Positions 1-9,350 are shown, counted from the first letter of the stretch. The stretch is DNA of 47,925 nucleotides from Vibrio panuliri (GCF_009938205.1 NZ_AP019656.1:1-47925); one strand, 5' to 3'. Notes: generated from the sequence alone by a model not told the origin. Made by a program: numbers and translations.

Positions 1-2990
1 GCGAAAAGATTGATGTTGACGACGAAAAGAATAAGGACTTCATCAAGGAAGTTCTAAAGACTGTCCCTGCGCAATACCATCAAGAAATTCTCAATGAGAC
101 AGACACCAAGCAGTCAATGTTTGACCTCGCTGAGCGATACCAAGAGCAGGCTAAGCGTGATGAGATTATTATGTCTCACGGCATTGGTGGTGCTCTTCTT
201 GGTGGTCTATTTGCTACTGTAACTGACCCTATAGCTTGGACGGGTGTAGGCATAGCAGGCAAGGTTACTACTGCGCCTAAATTTCTAAAAATGACCCGTA
301 TGCAGAGAGCCTTTGCAGGGGGCATGGTAGACGTTACCGCTACGACTGCGCCAGTAGAACTTCTAGTGGCTCAAAATGACCCTACGTATTCCTCAGAGGA
401 TGCAATGTGGGCGGTAGGTACAAGCTTTCTTGCAGGTGCAGCAGCAGGGGGCTTGTTAAACCCTGACGTTAAAAGAGAAGTTGCTAAAGTAGTTAAGCGC
501 CAAGAAATTCAAGCAGCTAAAGCTTTCATTGATAAAACAGAGGGCGTAGAAGCCTCTGAGAGCCTCAAGAAAGCCGAGGAATCAACAAGGCAAGTAAAGA
601 CCACAACTAAGGATATCTTTGAGGCTGATGCGCCTGACATTGCGCCTGAGCACTATGCTGATGTGAGCATGGCTTCTCAGGTATTCCGAAGCAAAGTGCC
701 CTCAATAAGAAAACTGATGAACTCTCTAATCCCTGATGAATTAAACAAGGGGCAAGGGGAAAACTCGCTAGAGTGGGTAGAGTATAAGAATGAACAAATA
801 CTCACTGAACTTGAGCGTGGACGTCAAAGCTCTTTACGAAATTACTTCATGGAGCAAACAGGCAAGCGCAGGGGTTCTCAAGCGCTTGAAGATGAGTACC
901 AGATGAAGCTCTACATTGCACGTGAGACAGGTAAACCGTCAGGGAGTCCTGTTATTGACGCTGAGGCAGCACGTACCAACGCCTTTATGAAAGATATGCT
1001 AGCAATGGAAAAGAACTCTCTATTTGATGAGGGAATTGAGGGTGCTGGCGTTAAAGGGGCTGAGGATATCCCTGAGGTTGATAACTATATTCAACGTCGA
1101 TGGGACGTAGGCAAGATGAAACCAGAGCAGGGCGAGGTGATCATTAATACCCTTGCTGAAAAGATAAATGACCTGCACTACCGCAAGGAGGGGGAGCTAT
1201 TTGACCCTGCTTGGATGAAGACCGAGGGGGGCAAGCGATCATTAAAACTGGCTGAACTTTTCTATGACAAGCTTACTGTAGGCGCAACCCTCAAATCTCT
1301 TGACCCTGTAAGACTCCTATCACTTGATTCAATTGACCAAATCAAAAAACAGCTTAACGATTGGGATGTAGACTCAAGCACGATACAAGATATCGTCAAA
1401 GAGATGGAGCACATTGAAATGCTCAAGCCTAGCGATAAGGGACGTGCTCAGTTTCACAAGCGCAGGCTGCAAATTGATGTTACTCAGCCGTCACGGACAA
1501 CAGGACGTGCGCCTATTGAGTGGCTTAATACTGACCCTCACGCATTGGATGCCTCACGTATTCGTAACGGACTAGGGCGAGTAGCGCTTGCCCGTCAAGG
1601 CATTACCGATGTAGGCACTGATTTACCTAAGATTCTCGCTGATATCACACGTGAAGCTAGACAGCCGGACATTGAGATCGACATTGCATCTAGAGAATTT
1701 CAAAGCCAGCTTAATCTAATACAAAAGTCAGTTGATATGATCTTAGGAAGACCAATGGGAACAGGCTCAGAAGGCGAGCAACTTATGCGAATTGGCAGCA
1801 AGGCGGCATACTCTGCCTTTGGTGGCATGATGGGTATCGCTCAGTTAGCTGATATGGGAAACCAAGTGTCCTACCTAGGAACTAATGTTCTACTTGCCAA
1901 CTTAAAGGCGTTCAAAGCTAACATAAAACGTGCGGTGAAAGGTGGAGAAGAAGCGGATGATCTTTTTGATGAGTGCTCTTACTTTGTCGGAAGCTTGGCT
2001 GATTCAGCGTTCACACATCGAGTGACACTTAAGCAAGATGAATTTGAAAACGCTACTAGCAAAGGGCTTAATCGTGTTGAAAACTTCTTAGATAAAGCAA
2101 ACCGAGTTACGTCATTTATGTCAGGAATTAACTTCCTAAACGATGGTATGCAGAGAGCAACGGTTAACATGGGCATTGATCATTTCGTGCGTTTTGCTAA
2201 CGGGGCTAAAAGCAAGTTCAACCAAGGGCTTCTCGATGAGCTAGGTGTGACTGAAAAAGAATGGCAATCGATCAAAGGAAACATCCTTAAGCACGCTGAA
2301 TTCGACGGTAAGCGCACACAAAAAGCCGGTATAGAGAATTGGGACAGAGAGGCAAGGGCTACGTTCGGACGAGTCATGTACAAGTTTACACGTAACGTCG
2401 TTACTGAGCCTTATAGAACAAGTCTACCGTCATGGATGAATACGCCTATTGGTAAGTTCATTGGAACATTCCGCACTCACATGTTTGCTGCTTGGCCAAA
2501 AGTTTTCCTTAAGAATATTAAGATGATTCGAGAGGGGGATATTAAGCGCTTTATGCACTTTGCAAATATGACTGCTTTCGGTGCGCTTTCGTACATGGCT
2601 AACGAGATTATCAGTAGAAAAGAAGAAGACAGACGCTTTGCTATTGAGGATATCGCTAAAGGCTCTTTCCAACGTGCAAGTTACTCATCGTTTATGACTA
2701 TGGGTATAGACCAAATCAACTACATCGCTACTGGCGAGAACATGTTTAACTACCGAACGACTGGATTAGGTGGTGACTTCATTACAGGTGCAGCCCCTTA
2801 TGGACTTTATACTAAAGGTAAAGCAGCCATTGAGGGAGGGCTACGTGCTGTAGTAGATGAAAATTACCAGTACAGCCAACAAGATTTTAGGAACGCTAAG
2901 GGTGCTCTCGTTTTCGGGAACATGATTGGTGTCTCCCAACTACTTCAAATGGGCGCTGAACAGCTTCCTAAATATTCAGAGGAAAAATAA
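1..2990 (+). CDS. Internal core protein, gp16-like (3' part; continues from the right end of the window)
   Basis: The frame is open from base 3 to the stop at 2990, with no start inside the window that fits; the ATG at 117 is internal. The N-terminal part is at 47694-47925, and the two pieces join in frame if the sequence is circular, giving about 1,073 residues (T7 gp16 is 1,318). In T7-like phages this protein forms the inner core of the head and is ejected to form the DNA-translocating channel. An alanine/glycine-rich hydrophobic stretch (MSHGIGGALLGGLFATV, about 17-33 residues after the ATG at 117) could insert into membrane. I see no transglycosylase motif in the visible N-terminus, unlike T7 gp16. 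Identity rests mainly on size and position between the gp15-like protein and the tail fibre. Confidence 0.8.
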   Translation, partial: EKIDVDDEKNKDFIKEVLKTVPAQYHQEILNETDTKQSMFDLAERYQEQAKRDEIIMSHGIGGALLGGLFATVTDPIAWTGVGIAGKVTTAPKFLKMTRMQRAFAGGMVDVTATTAPVELLVAQNDPTYSSEDAMWAVGTSFLAGAAAGGLLNPDVKREVAKVVKRQEIQAAKAFIDKTEGVEASESLKKAEESTRQVKTTTKDIFEADAPDIAPEHYADVSMASQVFRSKVPSIRKLMNSLIPDELNKGQGENSLEWVEYKNEQILTELERGRQSSLRNYFMEQTGKRRGSQALEDEYQMKLYIARETGKPSGSPVIDAEAARTNAFMKDMLAMEKNSLFDEGIEGAGVKGAEDIPEVDNYIQRRWDVGKMKPEQGEVIINTLAEKINDLHYRKEGELFDPAWMKTEGGKRSLKLAELFYDKLTVGATLKSLDPVRLLSLDSIDQIKKQLNDWDVDSSTIQDIVKEMEHIEMLKPSDKGRAQFHKRRLQIDVTQPSRTTGRAPIEWLNTDPHALDASRIRNGLGRVALARQGITDVGTDLPKILADITREARQPDIEIDIASREFQSQLNLIQKSVDMILGRPMGTGSEGEQLMRIGSKAAYSAFGGMMGIAQLADMGNQVSYLGTNVLLANLKAFKANIKRAVKGGEEADDLFDECSYFVGSLADSAFTHRVTLKQDEFENATSKGLNRVENFLDKANRVTSFMSGINFLNDGMQRATVNMGIDHFVRFANGAKSKFNQGLLDELGVTEKEWQSIKGNILKHAEFDGKRTQKAGIENWDREARATFGRVMYKFTRNVVTEPYRTSLPSWMNTPIGKFIGTFRTHMFAAWPKVFLKNIKMIREGDIKRFMHFANMTAFGALSYMANEIISRKEEDRRFAIEDIAKGSFQRASYSSFMTMGIDQINYIATGENMFNYRTTGLGGDFITGAAPYGLYTKGKAAIEGGLRAVVDENYQYSQQDFRNAKGALVFGNMIGVSQLLQMGAEQLPKYSEEK

Positions 2991-5528
2991 ATACCTAATA
3001 TAAATAACGACAGATTTTACTCAAGTGTTGAATACTTCATTGAGTTAGCAGACCAAACTGACTTTAAAATTAGCTTCCCGTTTCTAGATGAAGACAACCT
3101 GATGGTTACTCTAACTGAGCCTGACGGAAGCATTGCATACCCTCTATTCGATGTGATTACTCAATCACTTATACGCCTGAAAACTCCACCTTTCGTAGGC
3201 TCAAAGCTTCTTATTGAGCGTTTCACATCGCTTGATGAGCGCTTGGTGGACTATGAGAACGCTGCGCTTCTGACTGAGGAAGACCTTGATACCGATAGTC
3301 GCCAAGCGTTCTACGGCTTACAGGAAGCGAATGATTCACATCGTCGTGTAACCAAAGAGCTTAACGATAAGATTGATGGGATTATCAATGGCGGTGATGG
3401 GGAAGATATTAAGATCATCCCTTGGACGCAAACAGCCTCTAAAGGGCAGCGATTCTTCTATCCTCCTTATGAATTCACACACTGCGTAGTTTTCATTAAC
3501 GGTGTCTACCAAGACCCTGAGCAAGAAGACCCTGCCTACGTCCTAGGTGAAAACTCGATAATTCTGTCTGAGTCCCTAGATGATGGTGACATTGTTTCCG
3601 TATGGATAGGCGCAGGGTATGGCATCGAGGCTAAAGAGGTGCGTGAATGGGCGAAGCAGGCGCAAGACGCTGCTTTCAACTCAGAGCAATTCTCTAAAGA
3701 CTCATTCGATCATTCAGCAAACTCAGCGAGTAGCGCAACAGAAGCTAAGGGGCATTTGGATAACGCCAAGCTTGAAGTAGAACGAGCTAAAGATGAAGCA
3801 GACCGTGCAGACCGTGAAGCTGATGCGGCTGCTACTGCAAAAAGGGACGCTGAGACTGCTAGCGGTAATGCGTCCTCTTCTATGACCAAAGCAGGCGAAC
3901 ACGCACAAGATGCCTTTAAGTATAAAGAGACAACCGTTGAAAAAGCCGGTGAAGCTGATCAATCGAAGATAAAAGCCGGTGAATATGAGGACGGTGCTAA
4001 AAAAGCTGCTGACCGAGCAGAAAAATCTGCTGCACGTCTAGAGTCTCCTTTTGCTGACCAAGGTTCATGGTTCATGGCAGGCGGTGCATACCCTCCACCT
4101 CCTGAGGTTGAAGTTGGGAAAGAGTTTTCAGCTATGTGGTTCATCGAGGATACAGGCACTACTCCTGACCAAATTCTATGGAAGCGTGGGGATTACTGCG
4201 TTTACTCATACAAAACCAAACAATATTCCCGCTTATCTGGCGAAGCAAAAGGCGGTACACCTCCTAAATGGGTAGAGTTCCCTGGTGATGTTCTGCTTGC
4301 CAACGAGAAAGCCCTTAAGTTCAAGGATACATTGGGGCGCCAAATGTACGGTGTTGGTCTAGATATCGACAATGATCTTATCTACGGTGACTGGGATCAA
4401 ACTAATAAGATTGCTCTTATGTGCCGTGATGTAGAGCAAATTTGGGCTGTAGATAAGCTTGATGAAAACGGAAAAGTCCCTGAGGGGCATAAGTGGCGTG
4501 TTCTATCTGAAAAGAATGGTATGCCTCTAGCAGGTGGTAAGTCATTTACTGGCGATATCGGCTTAGGTAATCAGGTGAAGCTTAAAGGTAAGACGGCTAC
4601 TACAGTTGAGCACAATATCGCTCAGGTTGATGCTAGCGGTAATGTTGTACTTGGTGATGTTGATGCTGTAGTGCAATTAAACAGCCGTGAGCGTCCTAAG
4701 TGTTTCTACGGTGGCGTAAGCAGCACTATCTATACAACACAAGATGCACCTACTTGGGCTGATGTGGGCGGTAGTGATTTTATGTCCAACAAGTCAGGCG
4801 TTACCACATTCAAAAACATGTATGTTGAGCCTGCGGTAGATGGTGTATTCCGTCCTAAAACCAACAACACATCTAGTCTAGGCACGACAACTAACTACTG
4901 GAAAGAAAGCTTTGTAACTACTGCTACCTCAGATATCAACAATGCCAATAAGTTTAAGTGTCGAGCAGCTAACCAAGGGCTTTATAACTCAAAAGATCAT
5001 GTTCTTATCGAGTCAGGTGCTATCGAGGACGATACCTTTATCCATGCTAAGGCTACAGTGAATATCAAGTCACGTAATGAGCCTATTTTATGGGTTAATG
5101 AGGTGCAGCAATCTTTCTTCCATACAGGGCACTTACCTAATTGGGATGAGGTAGAAAACAAGCCTGCTGAGTTCAAGCCTACTGGTTCACGTGATGGTGA
5201 TTTCCGTGTTACAGGTACTTTTTACTGTAATAACGATGTATGGGCTTTTCAAACGTCTGATGCACGCAAGAAGTCAGACATTGTTCCTATCACCAATGCG
5301 CTAGCTAAGATTGATGAGATTACAGGCTACACGTATTTCAACAAAGTGTTCGAGCAGAAAGAGCACGGCTTAATAGCTCAGGAGGTCAAGCGTGTCTTAC
5401 CTCATGCAGTGATCAAACGTGACGATGAAACACTAGCGATGGACTACAAGCAAGTTCTTGGGCTACTGGTTAATGCAGTTAAAGAGCTTAAAGATGAAGT
5501 AGCAATGCTTAAGGAGAAAGCAGCATAG
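2991..5528 (+). CDS. Tail fibre protein with T7 gp17-like N-terminus and C-terminal S74 chaperone; ATA start
   Basis: 845 residues. The head-binding N-terminus resembles T7 gp17 only if translation starts at the ATA directly after the gp16 stop: the resembling region (FKISFPFLDEDNL) lies upstream of the first ATG at 3102. A Shine-Dalgarno (GAGG, 2979-2982) sits 8 bases before the ATA. Residues of about 190-330 are Ala/Glu/Lys-rich heptads, a likely trimeric coiled coil. The C-terminus carries the intramolecular chaperone (peptidase S74) signature TSDARKKSDI, followed by GLIAQEV and a final helix; in known S74 fibres this part trimerises and then cleaves itself off in front of the Ser. The protein would adsorb to the host surface. 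Start codon inferred; product assignment strong. Confidence 0.88.
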   Translation: MPNINNDRFYSSVEYFIELADQTDFKISFPFLDEDNLMVTLTEPDGSIAYPLFDVITQSLIRLKTPPFVGSKLLIERFTSLDERLVDYENAALLTEEDLDTDSRQAFYGLQEANDSHRRVTKELNDKIDGIINGGDGEDIKIIPWTQTASKGQRFFYPPYEFTHCVVFINGVYQDPEQEDPAYVLGENSIILSESLDDGDIVSVWIGAGYGIEAKEVREWAKQAQDAAFNSEQFSKDSFDHSANSASSATEAKGHLDNAKLEVERAKDEADRADREADAAATAKRDAETASGNASSSMTKAGEHAQDAFKYKETTVEKAGEADQSKIKAGEYEDGAKKAADRAEKSAARLESPFADQGSWFMAGGAYPPPPEVEVGKEFSAMWFIEDTGTTPDQILWKRGDYCVYSYKTKQYSRLSGEAKGGTPPKWVEFPGDVLLANEKALKFKDTLGRQMYGVGLDIDNDLIYGDWDQTNKIALMCRDVEQIWAVDKLDENGKVPEGHKWRVLSEKNGMPLAGGKSFTGDIGLGNQVKLKGKTATTVEHNIAQVDASGNVVLGDVDAVVQLNSRERPKCFYGGVSSTIYTTQDAPTWADVGGSDFMSNKSGVTTFKNMYVEPAVDGVFRPKTNNTSSLGTTTNYWKESFVTTATSDINNANKFKCRAANQGLYNSKDHVLIESGAIEDDTFIHAKATVNIKSRNEPILWVNEVQQSFFHTGHLPNWDEVENKPAEFKPTGSRDGDFRVTGTFYCNNDVWAFQTSDARKKSDIVPITNALAKIDEITGYTYFNKVFEQKEHGLIAQEVKRVLPHAVIKRDDETLAMDYKQVLGLLVNAVKELKDEVAMLKEKAA

Positions 5529-6160
5529 AAGAAAATTCAATTGAGCAACAAGGAGTCATTAAGACTCCTTTTGTTACGCCGTCAGGAACTATAGGCATGT
5601 CGGACGTTATAAAAGAGCTAGACAAAGCGGCTGGCTCTACCTTGAACATGGGTAATGCTGACGTGCGTAAGCTAGCAGGTAGGACGGGGGATGTTCCTAT
5701 TAGTATGGGACACTTGCGCAATAAATCTAATGTGTATAGCGCTGATTTAACTATTGGATACGCTAAGTACCAATCAGGTATCTGGACGTTTGAGCACTAC
5801 GGGTTTATGGGTTTAGGTCAGCTTAAGTCAGGTAAATGGAATGGTCGAACAGGCAATGCGTTTATCCCTGCTAACTCCATCGGTAAGAACAAGGCTACTT
5901 ATGTAATCGGCACAGGTCGCTCTACTATTTTTGTTGATTATGGTTGGCTTGCTTTTGCCGACTCAGCAAGTGGCACTCAAGGTAGACCTATCGGGCCAAC
6001 TAAACTCAACATTAATCTCGCAGGTAAAAACTACCTATTTGAAGGGGCGTGGACTAAAGATAGAACGGCTTACAACTTTTGGTGTTTTGATAAAGCTTAC
6101 CCTAACTACATGTATAACAACGTTGGTAAAACTGTAAAAATTACCATCACAGCAGTTTAA
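5525..6160 (+). CDS. Accessory tail protein, ATA start overlapping the fibre stop (ATAG)
   Basis: 211-212 residues. The start ATA shares two bases with the tail-fibre TAG, like the common ATGA overlap, and AAGGAG lies 8 bases upstream. The first canonical codon is 24 codons later (ATG at 5597). The N-terminal part (PSGTIGMSDVIKELDKAAG, then ISMGHLRN) resembles the short module seen at the N-terminus of many phage tail proteins, in which a 'GTIxxSDI' element precedes an 'ISLSxLxG' element. The rest is rich in Gly, Tyr and Trp and could be a beta-rich receptor-binding or fibre-accessory domain. No specific family recognised. Its place between two other tail proteins supports a tail role. Confidence 0.7.
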   Translation: MEENSIEQQGVIKTPFVTPSGTIGMSDVIKELDKAAGSTLNMGNADVRKLAGRTGDVPISMGHLRNKSNVYSADLTIGYAKYQSGIWTFEHYGFMGLGQLKSGKWNGRTGNAFIPANSIGKNKATYVIGTGRSTIFVDYGWLAFADSASGTQGRPIGPTKLNINLAGKNYLFEGAWTKDRTAYNFWCFDKAYPNYMYNNVGKTVKITITAV

Positions 6161-6170
6161 GGAGGAATAA

Positions 6171-6545
6171 ATAGCCCTAACTAGAGTTAAAGGTAAGGTA
6201 GTTGCCATTGATGTAGATGATTTAGGTTATGTGCCTAACACACGAACAATCAACGGACACGCCTTAGATAAAGACATTAATGTAACGGCAAGTGATGTAG
6301 GCGCATTATCGCAAGCTACTGCTGACTTGCGCTACTTATTAAAAGCAGGCGATACGGTTATAGGTAACTTAACCATTAATGGTGATTTACTGGCACGTAA
6401 GAACGCAACAATTAAAGGCAATATGAGCCTTGAGCAAATTCTTAAACTAGTTAACAACCTTAATGTTGACGGCACTATCCGAGCTACTGGTGATGTGTGG
6501 GCTTTTGAGCCTGCGGCAGGTAAAGCAGGAGAAGCGCCCGTATAA
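6171..6545 (+). CDS. Short tail-fibre-like protein, ATA start
   Basis: 124 residues from an ATA 5 bases after GGAGG (6161-6165). The N-terminus then reads ALTRVKGKVVAIDVDD, a natural-looking beginning that the first ATG-class start (GTG at 6231) would delete. It contains INGHALDKDINVTASDVGAL, a common phage tail-fibre element, and beta-strand repeats. It ends with GTIRATGDVWAF, which resembles GTFYCNNDVWAF just before the S74 domain of the main fibre, but here the chaperone is absent and the protein stops in a Gly/Ala-rich tail. It may be a truncated or split fibre module, or a co-assembling tip. Confidence 0.68.
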   Translation: MALTRVKGKVVAIDVDDLGYVPNTRTINGHALDKDINVTASDVGALSQATADLRYLLKAGDTVIGNLTINGDLLARKNATIKGNMSLEQILKLVNNLNVDGTIRATGDVWAFEPAAGKAGEAPV

Positions 6546-6811
6546 ACATACAAAATGCAATCATGGGGGTACTCACTGCGAGTGCCCTTGCTTTAGGTGG
6601 TTGGGCGTATGAACTGGATAACCAATCAGTACGGCATGAAGTTCTTATTAAGCAACTCGATAAGAATGATGCAGCCCTAATGCAGCTAGTCAATACAAAT
6701 CAAAGCCAACTCATCGACATTCAGAAAGATACAGTTCAACTCCTGCACCAACAGGATAATCGGTTGACTGTTATTGAAACCGTCCTTAAGGAACAAATTA
6801 ATGCCCCGTGA
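6542..6811 (+). CDS. Small membrane protein with a coiled tail (holin or spanin candidate), ATA start
   Basis: 89 residues. The ATA overlaps the preceding TAA (ATAA); AGGAG is 10 bases upstream, slightly long. The in-frame ATG at 6563 has no Shine-Dalgarno. One hydrophobic segment (IMGVLTASALALGGWAYEL, about residues 7-25) is followed by about 60 polar residues with leucine/isoleucine heptads. In T7 the holin (17.5) and inner spanin (18.5) lie in this part of the genome, so a lysis role is plausible, but no sequence signature separates the two. Confidence 0.6.
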   Translation: MNIQNAIMGVLTASALALGGWAYELDNQSVRHEVLIKQLDKNDAALMQLVNTNQSQLIDIQKDTVQLLHQQDNRLTVIETVLKEQINAP

Positions 6812-7034
6812 TTATAAAAAAGAGTATCGGGATTATCACGGCAGCCCTCTCCAAATCAAACGCAGAGCAGCTAGAAATAAAGCTAGACGTGAAGCTGAGA
6901 AGTCGGGGAGGGTATCTAAGGGTGATGGTAAAGAAGTTCACCATAAAGACTACAACCCTCAGAACAATACCCCTGCCAATGTAATGATCATCCCTAAGAA
7001 AAAGAACAGAACAATGCAACCTAAAAGGAGCTGA
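6801..7034 (+). CDS. HNH-type endonuclease-like protein
   Basis: 77 residues from an ATG preceded by AAGGA (8 bases away) and overlapping the previous gene by 11 bases. It is strongly basic. It contains EVHHKDYNPQNNTPANV, the H-H...N...N core of small HNH nucleases, near the C-terminus. Such small HNH proteins often sit beside phage terminases and can help DNA cutting in packaging. This is one of the few late genes that keeps ATG. Whether it is active is not visible from sequence alone. Confidence 0.72.
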   Translation: MPRDYKKEYRDYHGSPLQIKRRAARNKARREAEKSGRVSKGDGKEVHHKDYNPQNNTPANVMIIPKKKNRTMQPKRS

Positions 7035-7035
7035 T

Positions 7036-7254
7036 ATAACACTCAACGAAATCCTAGGCGAACTACATAGCGAGATAGCCAAAGACCTCCTAAAGCGTGT
7101 CAAATCAGGACAGGCAACCCCTGCGGAAATAGGCAAAGCGATTGACCTAATTAAGCATAATCAGATTACCTCTGAAATAGAGAAAGATGATGTACTCAGT
7201 GAGTTAGTTAATGAGCTACCTAGCTTTGAAGATGAAGCTAACATACACCACTAG
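7036..7254 (+). CDS. Terminase small subunit, ATA start
   Basis: 72 residues. The frame contains no ATG, GTG or TTG codon at all between the stop before it and its own TAG, so it would be missed by ordinary gene finding. AAGGAG (7025-7030) lies 5 bases before the ATA. The product (LGELHSEIAKDLLKRVKSG, then AEIGKAIDLIKHNQI) looks like the helical small terminase subunits of T7-like phages, which bind the packaging site and regulate the motor. Position directly before the large subunit, as T7 gene 18 before 19, supports this. An ATA two bases upstream (7034) is followed at once by TAA, so 7036 is the usable start. Confidence 0.78.
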   Translation: MTLNEILGELHSEIAKDLLKRVKSGQATPAEIGKAIDLIKHNQITSEIEKDDVLSELVNELPSFEDEANIHH

Positions 7255-7262
7255 GAGGGGAA

Positions 7263-8966
7263 ATAGAAAACAACAAGCTTAAAAAAGACTTCCGCTACTT
7301 TGTGTACGGTGTGTGGAAGCATCTAAACCTACCTGACCCTACTCCTGTTCAATATGACATAGCCAAGCATCTACAGAACGCCCCTAAGCGTGGAATCATC
7401 ACTGCATTTCGTGGAGTAGGTAAGTCATGGATTACCTCTGCCTACGTTCTCTGGCTTTTGTACCGAAATAAAGAGCTAAAGATCATGGTTGTGTCAGCGT
7501 CCAAAGACCGTGCTGATGCGTTCTCTCAGTTCACCAAGCGCTTGATCAATGATATCCCTTGGCTTGAACACTTGAAGCCTCAGAAAGGACAGCGTGACTC
7601 GCTAATCAGCTTTGACGTAGGCGGCTGTAAACCTGACCACTCACCATCCGTGCGCTCGCTAGGTATCACATCGCAGCTAACAGGCTCACGTGCCGACGTT
7701 ATCGTTGCAGATGATGTGGAGGTGGTGAATAACTCAGCGACTCAGCAGGGGCGTGACAAACTAGCTTCTCTGGTGCAAGAGTTCGATGCGATTCTTAAGC
7801 CGCTAGAAACCTCTAAGATCATCTACTTAGGCACACCTCAAACTGAAATGTCCCTCTACAACACGCTCACTGAACGTGGCTACGAAATGAAGATATGGTG
7901 CGCTCAATACCCTACAGAGGCACAGAAAGCTTCCTATGGTGATCGACTAGCTCCATTCATTAGAGAGCGACAGGAGGCGTTACAGGCGCACTCTGGTACT
8001 AGTACAGACCCTATGCGCTTCTCTGACGCTGATCTTTTAGAGCGTAAACTAAGCTACGGTAAAGCAGGCTTTGCACTACAGTTCATGCTCGATACGAGCC
8101 TATCGGATGCTGATAAATACCCACTTAAATTAAGTGATCTTATCGTCCATGAGATTCATCCAGAAAATGCGCCAGAAACCATTTATCTGGCAAAAGACCG
8201 TAAACACAGACTAAATGACATGCCTAGCTTAGGCTTGGCAGGTGATTACTACTACCGTCCGTATGCGGTATCAGAACAAATGCTACCTTACCAAGGCAGA
8301 GTCATGGCAATTGACCCGTCTGGACGTGGTGCAGATGAAACAACATACGCCATTGGCTATATGCTTAACGGTATTATCTACTGCCCTGAGGTAGGCGGGC
8401 TAGGTGGTGGTTATGATGAAAATGTAATGCGCACTCTTGCTGCCAAGGCTAAGGAACACAAAGTTAACCAGATTATAGTCGAGGAAAACTTTGGTGACGG
8501 TATGTTTACGCAGCTATTGAAACCTTGGCTGAATATTATTTATCCCTGCAATGTAGAAGAGGTAAAACATCATACACAGAAAGAAAGGCGTATCATTGAT
8601 ACACTTGAGCCTGTAATGATGCAACATCGTTTAGTGTTTGCTCCTAGGGTTATTGAAAACGACTATGCGATGGTCAAAGGAGAAAACCCTGATACTAAAC
8701 ATGTGCCTCTAGAGAAGAGTCAGCAATACTCCTTATTCCACCAAATGACCCGTATAACATACGAACGTGGCGCACTAGCACATGATGACCGCTTGGACGC
8801 ATTAGCTATGATGGTTTCCTATTGGATTGATTGGATGGAAATAAACCAGCACAAGCAGGAACAGGACAGGAAATTAGAAGAGTTTATTAATTATGAGCAC
8901 GCTATATTTAACGCTCTTAACATTACTGTACCTAATGAAAGGGGAGGTTCATGGCTAGATTACTAG
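7263..8966 (+). CDS. Terminase large subunit (packaging ATPase/nuclease), T7 gp19-like; ATA start
   Basis: 567 residues (T7 gp19: 586). The ATA follows a strong AGGAGGGG site; the next canonical start (GTG 7302) would remove 13 residues that align with the T7 N-terminus. Walker A is FRGVGKS (residues 49-55) and the Walker B region includes ADVIVADDVE. IYLGTPQTEMSLY, DPSGRGADET (nuclease aspartate) and ALAHDDRLDALA follow in the T7 order. It cuts concatemeric DNA and pumps it into the procapsid through the portal. No doubt about the product. Confidence 0.95.
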   Translation: MENNKLKKDFRYFVYGVWKHLNLPDPTPVQYDIAKHLQNAPKRGIITAFRGVGKSWITSAYVLWLLYRNKELKIMVVSASKDRADAFSQFTKRLINDIPWLEHLKPQKGQRDSLISFDVGGCKPDHSPSVRSLGITSQLTGSRADVIVADDVEVVNNSATQQGRDKLASLVQEFDAILKPLETSKIIYLGTPQTEMSLYNTLTERGYEMKIWCAQYPTEAQKASYGDRLAPFIRERQEALQAHSGTSTDPMRFSDADLLERKLSYGKAGFALQFMLDTSLSDADKYPLKLSDLIVHEIHPENAPETIYLAKDRKHRLNDMPSLGLAGDYYYRPYAVSEQMLPYQGRVMAIDPSGRGADETTYAIGYMLNGIIYCPEVGGLGGGYDENVMRTLAAKAKEHKVNQIIVEENFGDGMFTQLLKPWLNIIYPCNVEEVKHHTQKERRIIDTLEPVMMQHRLVFAPRVIENDYAMVKGENPDTKHVPLEKSQQYSLFHQMTRITYERGALAHDDRLDALAMMVSYWIDWMEINQHKQEQDRKLEEFINYEHAIFNALNITVPNERGGSWLDY

Positions 8967-8996
8967 CTTGATAAATTACTGATAACTAAGGGAATA

Positions 8997-9020
8997 CTGA
9001 ATACCCTCACGTTAAAAGAG
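8997..9020 (+). promoter_or_regulatory. Candidate phage RNA polymerase promoter (phi-OR-like)
   Basis: AATACCCTCACGTTAAAAGA resembles the T7-family promoter, most closely T3 (core ACCCTCACTAAA). It lies just behind the terminase gene, where T7 carries its right-end promoter/origin. The polymerase here has Asp at the T7 residue 748 position (D725), which in T3 selects CC at -11/-10, matching this core. An inverted AGAG/CTCT follows at once. Confidence 0.45.
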
Positions 9021-9218
9021 AAAACTCTGAGACAGCCAAAAGACATACTATTAGTATCTATTAGTCTACACTAGGTAACTGTTAGTTTGACGTATGAAAT
9101 CTGTAAGTGCATGTTGTAACTATTGTATTCATTCATGCAAGTAATCTTATAAAGAAATGTTAAAGATAGTGTCAGGATATGCTTCCAGAACTAATAGTGA
9201 TATTTGTAGTTTGACGTG

Positions 9219-9247
9219 TTGACTGATGTAATCGGCTCACGTATGAT
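9219..9247 (+). promoter_or_regulatory. Host sigma70-type promoter (TTGACT-17-TATGAT)
   Basis: The -35 TTGACT (9219-9224), a 17-base spacer and the -10 TATGAT (9242-9247) are close to consensus. The start would be near 9254. No gene follows; the transcript would run into the terminator ending near 9350. Confidence 0.6.
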
Positions 9248-9253
9248 GCCATT

Positions 9254-9350
9254 ACTTTTATGGCTTGAGTTTCGATTAGTGTCTTGAGGCGTGAAAGGTC
9301 GAAGTCCCCAAGTAAGACTGTAGAGGGTTCAAACTTGGGGACTTCTTTTA
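9254..9350 (+). ncRNA. Candidate small RNA of about 97 nt
   Basis: Bounded by the 9219 promoter and a 13-bp perfect stem (GAAGTCCCCAAGT, 9301-9313, with its complement at 9333-9345) followed by TTTTA. No ORF of note fits inside. The stem encloses a 19-base loop. This could be an independent small RNA, or a premature terminator on early transcription. Function unknown. Confidence 0.4.

Noticed and set aside
1979..2672. Minus-strand frames inside the core protein gene, and many similar ones elsewhere
   Set aside because: Shadows of the coding strand with no ribosome sites or recognisable products.
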